Below, piece by piece: positions 17,614 to 26,714 of a stretch of 64,000 nt of DNA (position 1 is the stretch's first letter; each line of letters starts with the position of its first letter). This DNA comes from Waddlia chondrophila WSU 86-1044 (lineage in GTDB: Bacteria; Chlamydiota; Chlamydiia; Chlamydiales; Waddliaceae), in NCBI RefSeq assembly GCF_000092785.1, contig NC_014225.1, positions 124,001 through 188,000 on the forward strand, given 5' to 3'. The translations under genes and the position numbers were made by a program. Below the pieces are notes generated by a model. That model worked only from the letters and a program-made list of their open reading frames with translations, was not told the origin of the DNA and did no database searches.

Positions 17614-19002
17614 ATGAACTGTTTGTCTTCTTTGGAGGCAGGTATGCCTGTGCTTGGCAGCCTGCTTCCTTCGGAAGATGCTAAATGCTCTTCCATAGAT
17701 CGTTTGTATGTGCGGACGATGATCTATCAACGTGCTCTGGAAGCGTTGGCCGCATTTGAAACCTGCCGGTTTCAGTCGCTTGATGTGCCCGCCGGAGATC
17801 AGGCGTGCCAAATCCGCGCATTTCAGCTATGTATGCTGAATCTTAAAGGATTAGATGTCTTAAAAAAGACAATTAAGTCAAGGCTTGACGCTTTGGCCGA
17901 TCTGGAAAAAATTTTTGCATCTCTTGATAAGGAATGCAAGGTTCAAGTTGCTCAAATCGAGAGGGAAAAGCTTATGCCGCTTGTTGAAGAAAATCGCTTG
18001 ATCGGCATTGAGCGAAGGAAAGCAAATCTTTCCAAAGGAGATCCTCTTTGCGAGGAATTTGCGCAAGCGTTTCAAGCCGTTAAATTGAAAAAGCAGCCGA
18101 TCTTAAAAGAGATCTCCGAGTTGCAGCAAGCGTGTCGAGTGAAGCAAAAAATGATGATTGAAGATGATGGGCTAGAGATGACTGCAGATCCGAGTGCGGT
18201 TTTTATCATCCGCAGCTACTTGGTGACTTTAGCCAAGGTGGATGTGATTAGAGAGGAGATGGGAATATTTACCTATCAAATTCATTCCTCTCCTAAATCT
18301 TTGCAAGAGGAAGGATTTGTTGTGCCGACCAGCCAGTTGATCGAGATTGTAGAGAAAGCGAAAAAGGCAATTTGCCTCGACTCTATTGCTTTTGTGCAAA
18401 AGGAAGCGTTGCTTATTGCAGGAAATAATGGAGAACGATTGCAGAAATACACGGCTAATCTCCGTGTACTGGAAAGCAAAGAGAGGTCTGAGCTGCCTTT
18501 CTTTTACTTGACCCAGGTGATTTTCTTGCGGGCGATGGCTGAAGAAATTCCGGTGCTTCTCAAGGTGAGAAATATCGGAAGCCATCCGTTAGAGCAAGAA
18601 AACTTTGCCTGTTCGACGCTATTTAAATCCGATGGGAGCTCCTATAAAGTCAGTCCTGTGCTCTCTGATGATTTGAATCGCCGCGTTATTGTGATCGAAG
18701 GGTTTTCGAAACAGGCTTTCGAAGCCTTGCAAACACTCGATTATGTGGAAGATACCATGGAAAAAAGCGGAGGACTTTTACGTTTGATCGATCTGAATAC
18801 CGCCCAGCACGGGCAGTATACAGATACAAAAAGCAGCAAAAAGATGTTCCGCAAGATCCCAGGAATGGTTTCTGATGAAGAAGAAACGCTGCTCTCTCTT
18901 TTTGAAGAAGCGGTGTCTAAGGGGTTTTCATTGGACAATTCTGAGCAGCTTTGCATCGACCACGTATTTTGCGATCTGCTCGCCAACCAAAGGACGGGAT
19001 AA
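17614..19002 (+). CDS. Lineage-specific protein of unknown function
   Basis: A 462-residue soluble protein without signal peptide or transmembrane helix. It is rich in helices, with a charged coiled-coil-prone stretch at about 90-190 (EKIFASLDKECKVQVAQIER, then ERRKANLSKG) and a mixed C-terminal half. AGGAG lies seven bases before the ATG. The stop overlaps the permease start by one base (TAATG), so it is translationally linked to the permease / DUF917 / hydantoinase genes. That linkage may be accidental. No known domain or catalytic motif is recognised. It could be a chlamydial effector or an adapter. Confidence 0.65.
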   Translation: MNCLSSLEAGMPVLGSLLPSEDAKCSSIDRLYVRTMIYQRALEALAAFETCRFQSLDVPAGDQACQIRAFQLCMLNLKGLDVLKKTIKSRLDALADLEKIFASLDKECKVQVAQIEREKLMPLVEENRLIGIERRKANLSKGDPLCEEFAQAFQAVKLKKQPILKEISELQQACRVKQKMMIEDDGLEMTADPSAVFIIRSYLVTLAKVDVIREEMGIFTYQIHSSPKSLQEEGFVVPTSQLIEIVEKAKKAICLDSIAFVQKEALLIAGNNGERLQKYTANLRVLESKERSELPFFYLTQVIFLRAMAEEIPVLLKVRNIGSHPLEQENFACSTLFKSDGSSYKVSPVLSDDLNRRVIVIEGFSKQAFEALQTLDYVEDTMEKSGGLLRLIDLNTAQHGQYTDTKSSKKMFRKIPGMVSDEEETLLSLFEEAVSKGFSLDNSEQLCIDHVFCDLLANQRTG

Positions 19003-20180
19003 TGGACAGGCAAGGATGGCTGCAGTTAACTGCTGTCCAGGCTGGGGGGGCGATTTGCCTCCCCGTCTTTGTGATTGGTCATGCATTGGGTAAAAGCTAC
19101 GGCATGGCGTCAGCAGCAATGGCAATTGTTTTGGGAAACACTTTGCTATTGGCATTGGCATTTGTGAGCGGTGTGTATAGTGCAGAGAAGCGTTTATCCA
19201 CTATCCAATGTGCAATTGCGTGTTTTGGAGATCAAGGCAAAGGGGGATTTTCATCCGCAATGGTGCTATCCATGATCGGATGGTTTGCTATTCAGCTGCA
19301 TCTAATGGGGGAGTGTTTAAATCAGATTCTCCCGTCATCAATAGGGATCGCCTCTCCTTTGGGGATGGGGGTTGTGATGACAGCTCTAGGGACGAGAGGG
19401 TTGCGCGGAGTAGGAATTCTTGCCAATCTCAGCATGCCTCTTTTAATCGCAACGATCGTTGCAGGACTTATTGGCGCCGATAAAGGGAAAGGGGTGGCTT
19501 TGGAACCAAAACTTCTCACTATGTCAGGGCTTTCTCTTGTTCTTGCCTGCAGCATAGGTGCTGTGGTTGATCTGCCCACGTTCTTTCGGAGTGCCAAAAG
19601 TCGAAAAGATGCAGTCATTGCTGTCTGCGTTCTTTTTGTTTTAGTGATTCCTTCTGTGGAGATGGTTGGAGTAGTTCTCTCCTCTTCCGGAGAGCAAAAA
19701 GGCTTTTTAGATGTGTTGATGGGAGCGCACGCTTCAGGCGTATGGGAGTTATGGGTATTGTGTTTTGTATTAATTGCTGGATGGACAACCAATAGCGCGA
19801 ACCTTTATTCCGCTGCCGTTAGCTTGGAACCTGTTTTGCAAAGAGTGGAATTTTCCAAACGGACGCTTTTGGCTGGTTCTGTAGGAACTTTGCTTTCTGT
19901 CTTTCCTTTATTGGATGGGTTGGAGTTGGTTCTACAGCCGATCGGAGTTGTTCTGACAAGTATGGGGGCTGTGTTGATCGTTTGTTTTCTTTCCGAGAAT
20001 AAAACAACTCCGCAGCAAAATTTCGCTTCGTGGATGATTGGCGCGGGAGCGGGAATGATTTCTCTGGCCACATCTACAGCAACGGGAATCGCCGTTTTGG
20101 ACGGTTTTATTGCAAGTTTAATCGCAATGGGGGCATTTAGCCTAAAAAAAGAGAGATGGATCAATGAAAAAAATAATTGA
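19002..20180 (+). CDS. Cytosine/purine permease-like transporter (NCS1 type)
   Basis: A 392-residue inner-membrane protein with about twelve hydrophobic segments, resembling the CodB branch of nucleobase:cation symporter 1. The ATG at 19002 overlaps the upstream stop as TAATG and is preferred to an in-frame start at 18951. Segments such as GGAICLPVFVIGHALGKSYG and MIGWFAIQLHLMGE fit this family. It overlaps the DUF917 gene by 17 bases, and a hydantoinase follows. The three form one operon that probably imports and opens a nucleobase, hydantoin or similar ring compound. The exact substrate is unknown. Confidence 0.78.
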   Translation: MDRQGWLQLTAVQAGGAICLPVFVIGHALGKSYGMASAAMAIVLGNTLLLALAFVSGVYSAEKRLSTIQCAIACFGDQGKGGFSSAMVLSMIGWFAIQLHLMGECLNQILPSSIGIASPLGMGVVMTALGTRGLRGVGILANLSMPLLIATIVAGLIGADKGKGVALEPKLLTMSGLSLVLACSIGAVVDLPTFFRSAKSRKDAVIAVCVLFVLVIPSVEMVGVVLSSSGEQKGFLDVLMGAHASGVWELWVLCFVLIAGWTTNSANLYSAAVSLEPVLQRVEFSKRTLLAGSVGTLLSVFPLLDGLELVLQPIGVVLTSMGAVLIVCFLSENKTTPQQNFASWMIGAGAGMISLATSTATGIAVLDGFIASLIAMGAFSLKKERWINEKNN

Positions 20181-21192
20181 AGAACAGTTGGATGACTTGG
20201 CATTAGGAGCTGCGCTTCTAGGATCGGGAGGAGGAGGTGATCCCGCCTATGAGCTATTGATGGCTAAGCAGGCTTTTGAAGAGTATGGACCGCCTGACCT
20301 GGTCGATTTGAAAGAAGTGCCTGATAACGCACTGGTTGTGCCGATCGCATTTATGGGAGCGCCTCTTGTTAGCATGGAACGGTTGCCGAGCGGTAGAGAA
20401 TACGCTGCGATCCTCAAGAGAATTGAATCGCATTTAGGAAAGCGTGCAACGCACTTAGTCGCAGCTGAGATCGGCGGAGCTAACGCATTCACTCCGTTGA
20501 TTGCCGGAGCGATGGCAAGGCTTCCGGTTGTCGATGCAGACACGTTGGGGCGTGCGTTTCCCGAGTTGCAGATGTCTTCCTGCCATTTGCACGGAGTGGA
20601 GTCAACCCCCGCTTTTTTATCCGATCCGATGGGAAATACAGATGTTGTTGAGATCAAAGATGCAGGGGCGATGGAGAAATGCTGCCGAAAGATCTGTGTA
20701 GAGATGGGGTCGAGTGCAGCTGTTGCTGTGTATTTGATGAGCGGCGAAGCTGCAAAGCAAGCTTTGATTCCTGGAACAGTCTCGCAGGCGATCTCCCTTG
20801 GAGCCGGCTTAAAGCGTGACGGTTTGAAAGGCATTTGCCGGGAATCGAGAGGACGTGTGTTAGGAACGGGAGTGGTTGTGGATATCGACCAATCCATTCA
20901 GGAAGGATTTTTGAATGGAATGTTTACTCTGGAATGCTTCGATGAACCGATTGTTGTTCAGTACCAAAATGAATTTTTGGCGGCTTTCCAAGGAGATCGC
21001 GTGCTGGCTGCAACGCCGGATATAATCATCCCCGTTGAGGAGGAAAGCGTTCGTCCTGTCACAAGCGAATCGCTTCAATACGGTTTGAGAGTTGATCTTC
21101 TGTGCCTTCCTTCGCCTGAAGTTTGGAAAACGCCTGAAGGTCTATCGTTAGTCGGACCGGAAAAATTTAACTTAAGGAGTCAGAAATGTTGA
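20164..21192 (+). CDS. DUF917 family protein
   Basis: A 342-residue DUF917 protein. The N-terminal LGSGGGGDPAYELLMAKQA and the mid-protein HLVAAEIGGANAF and VDADTLGRAFPEL motifs are characteristic. One family member (S-methyl thiohydantoin desulfurase) works on a thiohydantoin, and DUF917 genes are usually adjacent to hydantoinase/oxoprolinase genes, as here. The ATG lies within the end of the permease gene and the stop overlaps the hydantoinase ATG by seven bases, so all three are co-translated. The substrate is inferred only in broad terms. Confidence 0.85.
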   Translation: MKKIIEEQLDDLALGAALLGSGGGGDPAYELLMAKQAFEEYGPPDLVDLKEVPDNALVVPIAFMGAPLVSMERLPSGREYAAILKRIESHLGKRATHLVAAEIGGANAFTPLIAGAMARLPVVDADTLGRAFPELQMSSCHLHGVESTPAFLSDPMGNTDVVEIKDAGAMEKCCRKICVEMGSSAAVAVYLMSGEAAKQALIPGTVSQAISLGAGLKRDGLKGICRESRGRVLGTGVVVDIDQSIQEGFLNGMFTLECFDEPIVVQYQNEFLAAFQGDRVLAATPDIIIPVEEESVRPVTSESLQYGLRVDLLCLPSPEVWKTPEGLSLVGPEKFNLRSQKC

Positions 21193-22700
21193 TTGGGATA
21201 GATATTGGAGGGACACACACAGATGCTGTCTTGGTAAGCAAAGGAAAGATGGTGCGCGCATTTAAAACGGCGACAACTCGTCCTTTGGAAGAGGGGGTGA
21301 AAAAAGCTCTTATTGAAATCGGGCATCTTGACGAGCTGAAAGCTGTGCATGTGGGAACTACCCACGCCACAAACGCTTTGTTGGAGGGAAAAAATCTCTT
21401 TCGTACAGGAGTGATCCGTTTAGCAGGTCATCGGCCCGATGCTCTCAAACCTTGTGCTGGATGGCCGTTGTTTCTAAAAGAGAAGATCTTTGCAGGAGTG
21501 GAAACGGTGGATGGGGGATGGGAGTGCGATTTGCGTGCCATCACCATGCTGAATCCTGCTCAAATTAAGGACGCATCGGAGAAGCTTGCTGCTGCGGGGG
21601 TGGAAAGCTTGGCAATTGTCGGTGTATTTTCCCCCATTCTATCCGAACAGGAGGAAATGGCCGCTGCAGCGGTAAGAGAAGTATTGGGAGAAGAGTTCCC
21701 GATCACTCTTTCTTCGGAAATTGGAGGAATCGGCTTTATTGAAAGGGAAAATGCTTCGATTCTGAATGCTTCTTTGAAAAAACCGATGAGAGAAGGATTT
21801 GAACGTTTGAAGGAGACTTTGACTGCGCTTGGCGTCAATGCTCCTTTGCATCTGACCCAGAACAATGGAAGCGTCATTGATCTTAAGCGGGCAATTGAGT
21901 ATCCGTTATTAACGGTATCTTCAGGACCGACCAATTCATTCATCGGAGCAAGCCGCCTTGCCGGTCTCTCCGATGCGATTGTTGTCGATATAGGAGGGAC
22001 GTCAACAGATATTGGCTGCGTAAAAAATGGGTTTCCAAGGCGCTCAATCCACAATGTCTCGTTTGGAGGTGTGGCGTTGAATTTTCGTGCTCCCGATGTA
22101 TTGGCGCTTCCAATCGGCGGAGGCAGTTATCTCGATGGGAGGCGAATTGGTCCGGAAAGTTGCGGCGGTGCGCTAAGAACGCAAGCTCAGGTATTTGGCG
22201 GAGAATTTCTAACATTGACTGATGCGGCTTGCGTTGCCGGAGTCATGTCAATTCCTGGTGCAGAGGTTAGCAGGGTGTGCCTTTCAACAATTGAAGCGCA
22301 AAATTTGATCGCTACAGTGAGGTCTCAAGTTGCCAGTGGAGTGGAAAAGATGCGCGGCGGTCGGAAAGACCTTCCTGTGATTGCAGTAGGTGGAGGGGCT
22401 GCGATCGCTTCTGCTTTTCAACCGGAGCATCAAGCTGTTGCAAATGCCTATGGCGCCGCTTTGGCAGAGGTATCGGCCACTATCGATACCGTGTTAAGTT
22501 TGTCGGATCGGGGAAAACAGCTGGAAGATTTGAAAGATCAGGCATTGCAGTTGGCAGTTGATGAGGGAGCTTCGTCTTCCTCTGTCAGAATTGTCGATCT
22601 GCAGGTAATCCCTTACCACTATGTGCCGAATCAACTGGCACGGGTGATTGCTACTGCTTCAGGAACTCCTCTTGAGGAATTGTTAAACTGCAGCCGCTGA
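21186..22700 (+). CDS. Hydantoinase/oxoprolinase family protein (HyuA-like)
   Basis: A 504-residue ATP-using hydantoinase/oxoprolinase protein. The N-terminal phosphate loop GIDIGGTHTDAVLV and HVGTTHATNALLEG are clear, and a second actin-like half carries VVDIGGTSTDIG. It is shorter than the HyuA subunit of N-methylhydantoinase (about 690) and matches the short form that accompanies DUF917. The last 50 bases overlap a convergent gene on the other strand. Together with the permease and DUF917 protein it should convert an imported cyclic amide, possibly to feed nitrogen or amino acid pools. Confidence 0.87.
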   Translation: MLIGIDIGGTHTDAVLVSKGKMVRAFKTATTRPLEEGVKKALIEIGHLDELKAVHVGTTHATNALLEGKNLFRTGVIRLAGHRPDALKPCAGWPLFLKEKIFAGVETVDGGWECDLRAITMLNPAQIKDASEKLAAAGVESLAIVGVFSPILSEQEEMAAAAVREVLGEEFPITLSSEIGGIGFIERENASILNASLKKPMREGFERLKETLTALGVNAPLHLTQNNGSVIDLKRAIEYPLLTVSSGPTNSFIGASRLAGLSDAIVVDIGGTSTDIGCVKNGFPRRSIHNVSFGGVALNFRAPDVLALPIGGGSYLDGRRIGPESCGGALRTQAQVFGGEFLTLTDAACVAGVMSIPGAEVSRVCLSTIEAQNLIATVRSQVASGVEKMRGGRKDLPVIAVGGGAAIASAFQPEHQAVANAYGAALAEVSATIDTVLSLSDRGKQLEDLKDQALQLAVDEGASSSSVRIVDLQVIPYHYVPNQLARVIATASGTPLEELLNCSR

Positions 22701-24186
22701 AAAACGTCTGGCTTGTTTTGATTTGCTGAATGGCATTTGGTTGAAGCAGACGGCAAGCCAGCGATAAAACCCTTTTCATGATGTGTTGATGGGGAGGGCG
22801 CTGCGCAACGATCAAAGCGGGTGCAAGAGTCAATACTTTGAGGTAGTTGAGGAACTGCTTGTCTTTCTCCTTGCCGCTTTTGATCATTAAATAGATGTAA
22901 ATGATCGTGGAGATCATCATTCCTCTATCGATATGGGAGCGGCATGCAGTATCCACTGTAAATGGCTCCAGATCATCGCAAAAATTCTCCATTAGCAGAG
23001 CGACGCACATGATCACATAATCCTGCTTTTCCTCTTTGTTCAGAGTTTTCTTATCTGCAAAGAAAAGATTTTTGACAAAGAGGATCGCTTGTTCTACTTG
23101 ATTTTTGAAATGTGTACTTTCTCGAATTTCTTTTAAAATTTCAAAGGATGAAGATTCTTTAAATAAATGCTTTCTTAGCGTGTGTAAAAAATCTTCGACA
23201 GGCTCTTCTCTTGAAAATTCTGCATCCTGAGAAACAAAATCAGAGTCGGGTTCGCATCTCCATACATTCAGGGAATTGCGAAATGTCCACTGCAATTGAA
23301 AACGTTTTCCGGCAATTTGTTGTTCGCTGTCAAAAATATGAGGACTTAACATGACTAAGCTTAAATGACTGGAACAACGTGCATCAAGGGACGCTAAGAA
23401 TTGCAGATACAGCGGGTCCAACATGCCGGCTTCGCTTTCAGGACTTTGCATTCGGAAAAATGTGATGGGATCTTTTTTTTGAGGAACGCTGACCTGAAAT
23501 AATTGGTTGGGGAGGTTGGGAGAAAGATAGATATCCAAACTGCCTGAAGCTTGGAAAGCAATGCTCCAAAGGCTAGCCAATTCTGTGACAATAAAAGGAC
23601 AAGTGCCGGATATGCCAGAGAGCAGTTCTTGTTTGATATCGGGATCGGAGGAAATCTTTTGAGGAGTGTAGTGTTTGAGCGCTTCTCGATGGATTTTTAA
23701 AGCGTTAATCCGAGTGTACATGCTCGTTGTCACTCTTCCAAAAAGCAGTTTAATCTCATGAAATTCCTTATCTTTGCTGCAAAGCAGTGTTCCCTGTACT
23801 AGCCCCCACACAAACATTTCATGGCGACTTTCAGGGGGTTCATTACTGCTCAGAGCTTTAAAAAGAAGATGCACTGCCTGCCGAATGAAAGGAGGGAAGC
23901 TCTGCTCTTGAAGCCATTTCCAGTCTTTTTTGTGGATTTCTGAGATTTGCGAAAGATAATTGATAATGAGATGTTCGGTAAATAGCGGTTTTGAAGAGGG
24001 TGTAGAGCTTTGAATATCGTCAAAGTCTAATGTTTCATTGCAATATAACGAAGAAATTTTGCCGGAAATTGTCGAAACTTTACGCGTTTTGCTTAAGTTG
24101 GCTAAAATTTCTGCACTGCGCTTCCGCTTAAGCGTTTCTTGAGGAGTTTCTGAATGAGAGCTTAACGAACTTGATAGAGGATCCAT
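22651..24186 (-). CDS. Candidate effector with a CX5R-type motif, unknown function
   Basis: A 511-residue soluble protein, with no signal peptide. The N-terminal 40 residues are Ser-rich and carry LKRKRSAE, which could act as a basic host-targeting signal. Near residue 430 the sequence DTACRSHIDRGMM contains C-x5-R, the same spacing as the P-loop of cysteine phosphatases, and aligns loosely with the CLSAKDRTG motif of the 31-kb phosphatase. The Lys and Gly positions of a classical loop are missing, so activity is doubtful. It converges on and overlaps the hydantoinase gene by 50 bases. It may be a degenerate inositol-phosphatase relative or unrelated. Confidence 0.55.
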   Translation of the reverse strand: MDPLSSSLSSHSETPQETLKRKRSAEILANLSKTRKVSTISGKISSLYCNETLDFDDIQSSTPSSKPLFTEHLIINYLSQISEIHKKDWKWLQEQSFPPFIRQAVHLLFKALSSNEPPESRHEMFVWGLVQGTLLCSKDKEFHEIKLLFGRVTTSMYTRINALKIHREALKHYTPQKISSDPDIKQELLSGISGTCPFIVTELASLWSIAFQASGSLDIYLSPNLPNQLFQVSVPQKKDPITFFRMQSPESEAGMLDPLYLQFLASLDARCSSHLSLVMLSPHIFDSEQQIAGKRFQLQWTFRNSLNVWRCEPDSDFVSQDAEFSREEPVEDFLHTLRKHLFKESSSFEILKEIRESTHFKNQVEQAILFVKNLFFADKKTLNKEEKQDYVIMCVALLMENFCDDLEPFTVDTACRSHIDRGMMISTIIYIYLMIKSGKEKDKQFLNYLKVLTLAPALIVAQRPPHQHIMKRVLSLACRLLQPNAIQQIKTSQTFFSGCSLTIPQEEFLKQ

Positions 24187-24266
24187 TTTTAAACTTTCTT
24201 ATGTAAATCAATGAAAAATAATAACTTAAGGGAATAATTTTAAGCGATGTTTTTTTTAGAAGTGTT

Positions 24267-26714
24267 TCAAAATGGAGTTCTTCGACTTTGTAGACAGCTT
24301 CTAAGAGGAAATTCCTTAACATCTCCAGGCTTTAAAGTGTAAAGCTGGTTTTCGAATTTTATATTGATCTCTTTCTCTGTAGAAAATTTTGAGGCGACTC
24401 GCAATTGAGTATGCGTAATTTCCACTTCGATAGAATGCCCTCGATAGTGGATATGAAAGCGCATTTTTTTCAGAGATTCCGGAAGAGATGGATTGAACCA
24501 AAGGGCATCTTTTCTAGGCTCGATGCCTGCGTAGCAACGTTGAATGATATCGACAGTCCCTGCCATAGATCCCAAATGGATCCCTTCAGGCGTGGTTCCT
24601 CCTTGGATATCGGCGACATCGCTATCGAGCGCGTTGATGAACAAATCCCATGAAATGTAGCGGTCTTCCCTGGAGAGAACCCAAGCATGCACAATTCGGC
24701 TTAAAGTCGATCCATGGGAAGTGCGTCTTAAATAATAATTGATGTTTTGAGGGATCTGATCGGAGGTGAATGGGTAATCCAGGCGGTCAAAAATTTCTTG
24801 CAGTTCCTGTGATGTGAACAAGTAAAACAGCATCAGGGTATCGGCTTGTTTAGAGAGTTTGTAGTTGTTGGCAGAGTCTCCTTCCGCTTCTAAAATCCGG
24901 TCCAACCGTTGGATATCCTGATATTTTTTCCGATATCCTTTCCAATCGAATTCTTTGAGCTCTTCGTAGCCTTCAAACTGGCTGATCACGCCGTCTTTAT
25001 GAAAAACGACACGCATTTTTTTAGAGATTTTTTCCCATCTATCCACCTCCTCTTGCCGAATTTCCAGCATGCTGCACAGCTCTCGATGATGGTCTTCGGG
25101 AAGAATGTGAAGAATTTCGATCGCCTTGGCCATTAACCAAGCGGTCATGACATTGGTGTAACTGTTGTTGCTTAGCCCAGGTTCGAGGCTTTCCGGATAG
25201 GCGTCGTGGTACTCGTCCGGTCCCATAACGTGGTGGATTTCGAAACGGTCAGTTGAGTCGTTGTAAACGCACAGGCTGCTGAAAAAACGGGTGATTTCGA
25301 GAATCATCTCTGCTCCGTAAGAGCGGAGGAATTCCAGATCGTCTGTCGTTTCAAAATAACGCCACACATTATAGGCAATGGCGAGATTGACATGGCGCTG
25401 AATATTGGAGTAATCCGCGATCCAGCGTCCCGATTTTGGATTGAGATGGACTTTTTGGCTCTCTTCCCTACCGTCGCTGCTGCTTTGCCAAGGAAACATT
25501 GCTCCCTGCAGCCCCTCTTCGCGCGCTAGGAAGCGCGCCTCGTCCAATCTTCGATAACGGTATTTGAGCAGTGCTTGGGTAATTTTAGGGATTCTCAAAT
25601 TTAAAAGCGGGAAAATATAGAGTTCGTCCCAGAAAATATGTCCGCGATACGCTTCTCCGTGCCATCCGCGAGCAGGAACTCCTACATCAATGTCGATCGT
25701 GTTGTAAGAGGCGGTTTGCAGCAGATGGAAGATATGCAGGCGCAAAACCATGAGCGGAGAGATGTCTTCGATAGAGCGCTCGGCAGTTTCTATTTCAATA
25801 TCGAATTGTCCCCATAATAAATTCCACATGTTGGCATGCGTCCGCTCTAATTCTTTAAAATCCGGAGCTAAAACGATGTTGCGCTCCGCCTGGTACTGTG
25901 GTTCGGAAATCGCGGGATCTCTGGAAGTGTACATTGCAACCACTTTTTCAATAGCCAGCTCATCTCCATCTTTAAGATTCACCGTGAACTGGTGGGCTGT
26001 ATATCCGGCCTCTGCAATCAGCACAGGCTCGGAGGCAAGGCGGGCGTCATTGAGGAAGAGATGATGGCGTGCAGTCTGCGCAACGCGGATTTCAGACTGT
26101 GTCGTCTGCACCTTGAGGAATAGGTTTCCGTCGTCGTTTTCCCCTTCGGCAATCGGCTCTAGATGGCAGGAGTTGAGCTTCCGGTATCGGGGGACTCCTT
26201 GATTGAGCACTCTGCCGTCCAGAGCAGACAAGATTTCAATGGTTCCTGACCAATTTTCAGCTTTGATCGTTTGCCGGATGGCAGCCAGATGGTAGTGCTT
26301 CATGTGCACGAGCCGTTTCTCTGTGAATGTTGAAATTCGCCCGTAGGCATCTTTGAACCGGATCTTCCTTTTCAAAATTCCATGCTTAAGATCAAGGGTT
26401 TGAGCGAATTCCTCAATCTTAATGCTTTTCATTTGAATCCATTCGCCGCCGTCGATTCTGAATTTCAAACTCAGCCAGTTTGGAAAGTTGACCAGATCTT
26501 CGTTTTCAATCACTTTTCCTGAAACCTCAGTACCCAGTCGATTATAACCGCCGGCAATGTAGGTCCCTGGATAGTGAATGGGGTCTGCATCTTCTTCTGC
26601 GAAAGCCCCGCGGGTAGCGAAATAGCCATTGCCCAACGTGCAAAGGGTTTCTCTGAGTCCTTGCTGCTCGGGGATATAAGAGTTGTAGGAGAGGATCCAG
26701 TTATTGTTATGCAT
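24267..26714 (-). CDS. Glycoside hydrolase family 65 phosphorylase or hydrolase
   Basis: An 815-residue GH65 protein, of the family that phosphorolyses or hydrolyses alpha-glucosides such as maltose, trehalose, kojibiose or trehalose 6-phosphate. The N-terminal TLGNGYFATRGAFAE, the HGEAYRGHIFWDELYIFP segment and the HHVMGPDEYHD motif with the catalytic general acid Glu are present. The phosphate-binding HGSTLS is also seen, which favours a phosphorylase. The gene overlaps the preceding beta-phosphoglucomutase/OtsB fusion by eight bases. A phosphorylase would release beta-glucose 1-phosphate, the substrate of that mutase domain. No signal peptide is seen, so action is cytoplasmic. Confidence 0.9.
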   Translation of the reverse strand: MHNNNWILSYNSYIPEQQGLRETLCTLGNGYFATRGAFAEEDADPIHYPGTYIAGGYNRLGTEVSGKVIENEDLVNFPNWLSLKFRIDGGEWIQMKSIKIEEFAQTLDLKHGILKRKIRFKDAYGRISTFTEKRLVHMKHYHLAAIRQTIKAENWSGTIEILSALDGRVLNQGVPRYRKLNSCHLEPIAEGENDDGNLFLKVQTTQSEIRVAQTARHHLFLNDARLASEPVLIAEAGYTAHQFTVNLKDGDELAIEKVVAMYTSRDPAISEPQYQAERNIVLAPDFKELERTHANMWNLLWGQFDIEIETAERSIEDISPLMVLRLHIFHLLQTASYNTIDIDVGVPARGWHGEAYRGHIFWDELYIFPLLNLRIPKITQALLKYRYRRLDEARFLAREEGLQGAMFPWQSSSDGREESQKVHLNPKSGRWIADYSNIQRHVNLAIAYNVWRYFETTDDLEFLRSYGAEMILEITRFFSSLCVYNDSTDRFEIHHVMGPDEYHDAYPESLEPGLSNNSYTNVMTAWLMAKAIEILHILPEDHHRELCSMLEIRQEEVDRWEKISKKMRVVFHKDGVISQFEGYEELKEFDWKGYRKKYQDIQRLDRILEAEGDSANNYKLSKQADTLMLFYLFTSQELQEIFDRLDYPFTSDQIPQNINYYLRRTSHGSTLSRIVHAWVLSREDRYISWDLFINALDSDVADIQGGTTPEGIHLGSMAGTVDIIQRCYAGIEPRKDALWFNPSLPESLKKMRFHIHYRGHSIEVEITHTQLRVASKFSTEKEINIKFENQLYTLKPGDVKEFPLRSCLQSRRTPF

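Noticed and set aside
20247-20897. 216-codon minus-strand frame within the DUF917 gene
   Set aside because: Antisense to a clear family member; composition rich in Ser, Thr and Pro as expected for a reverse shadow.
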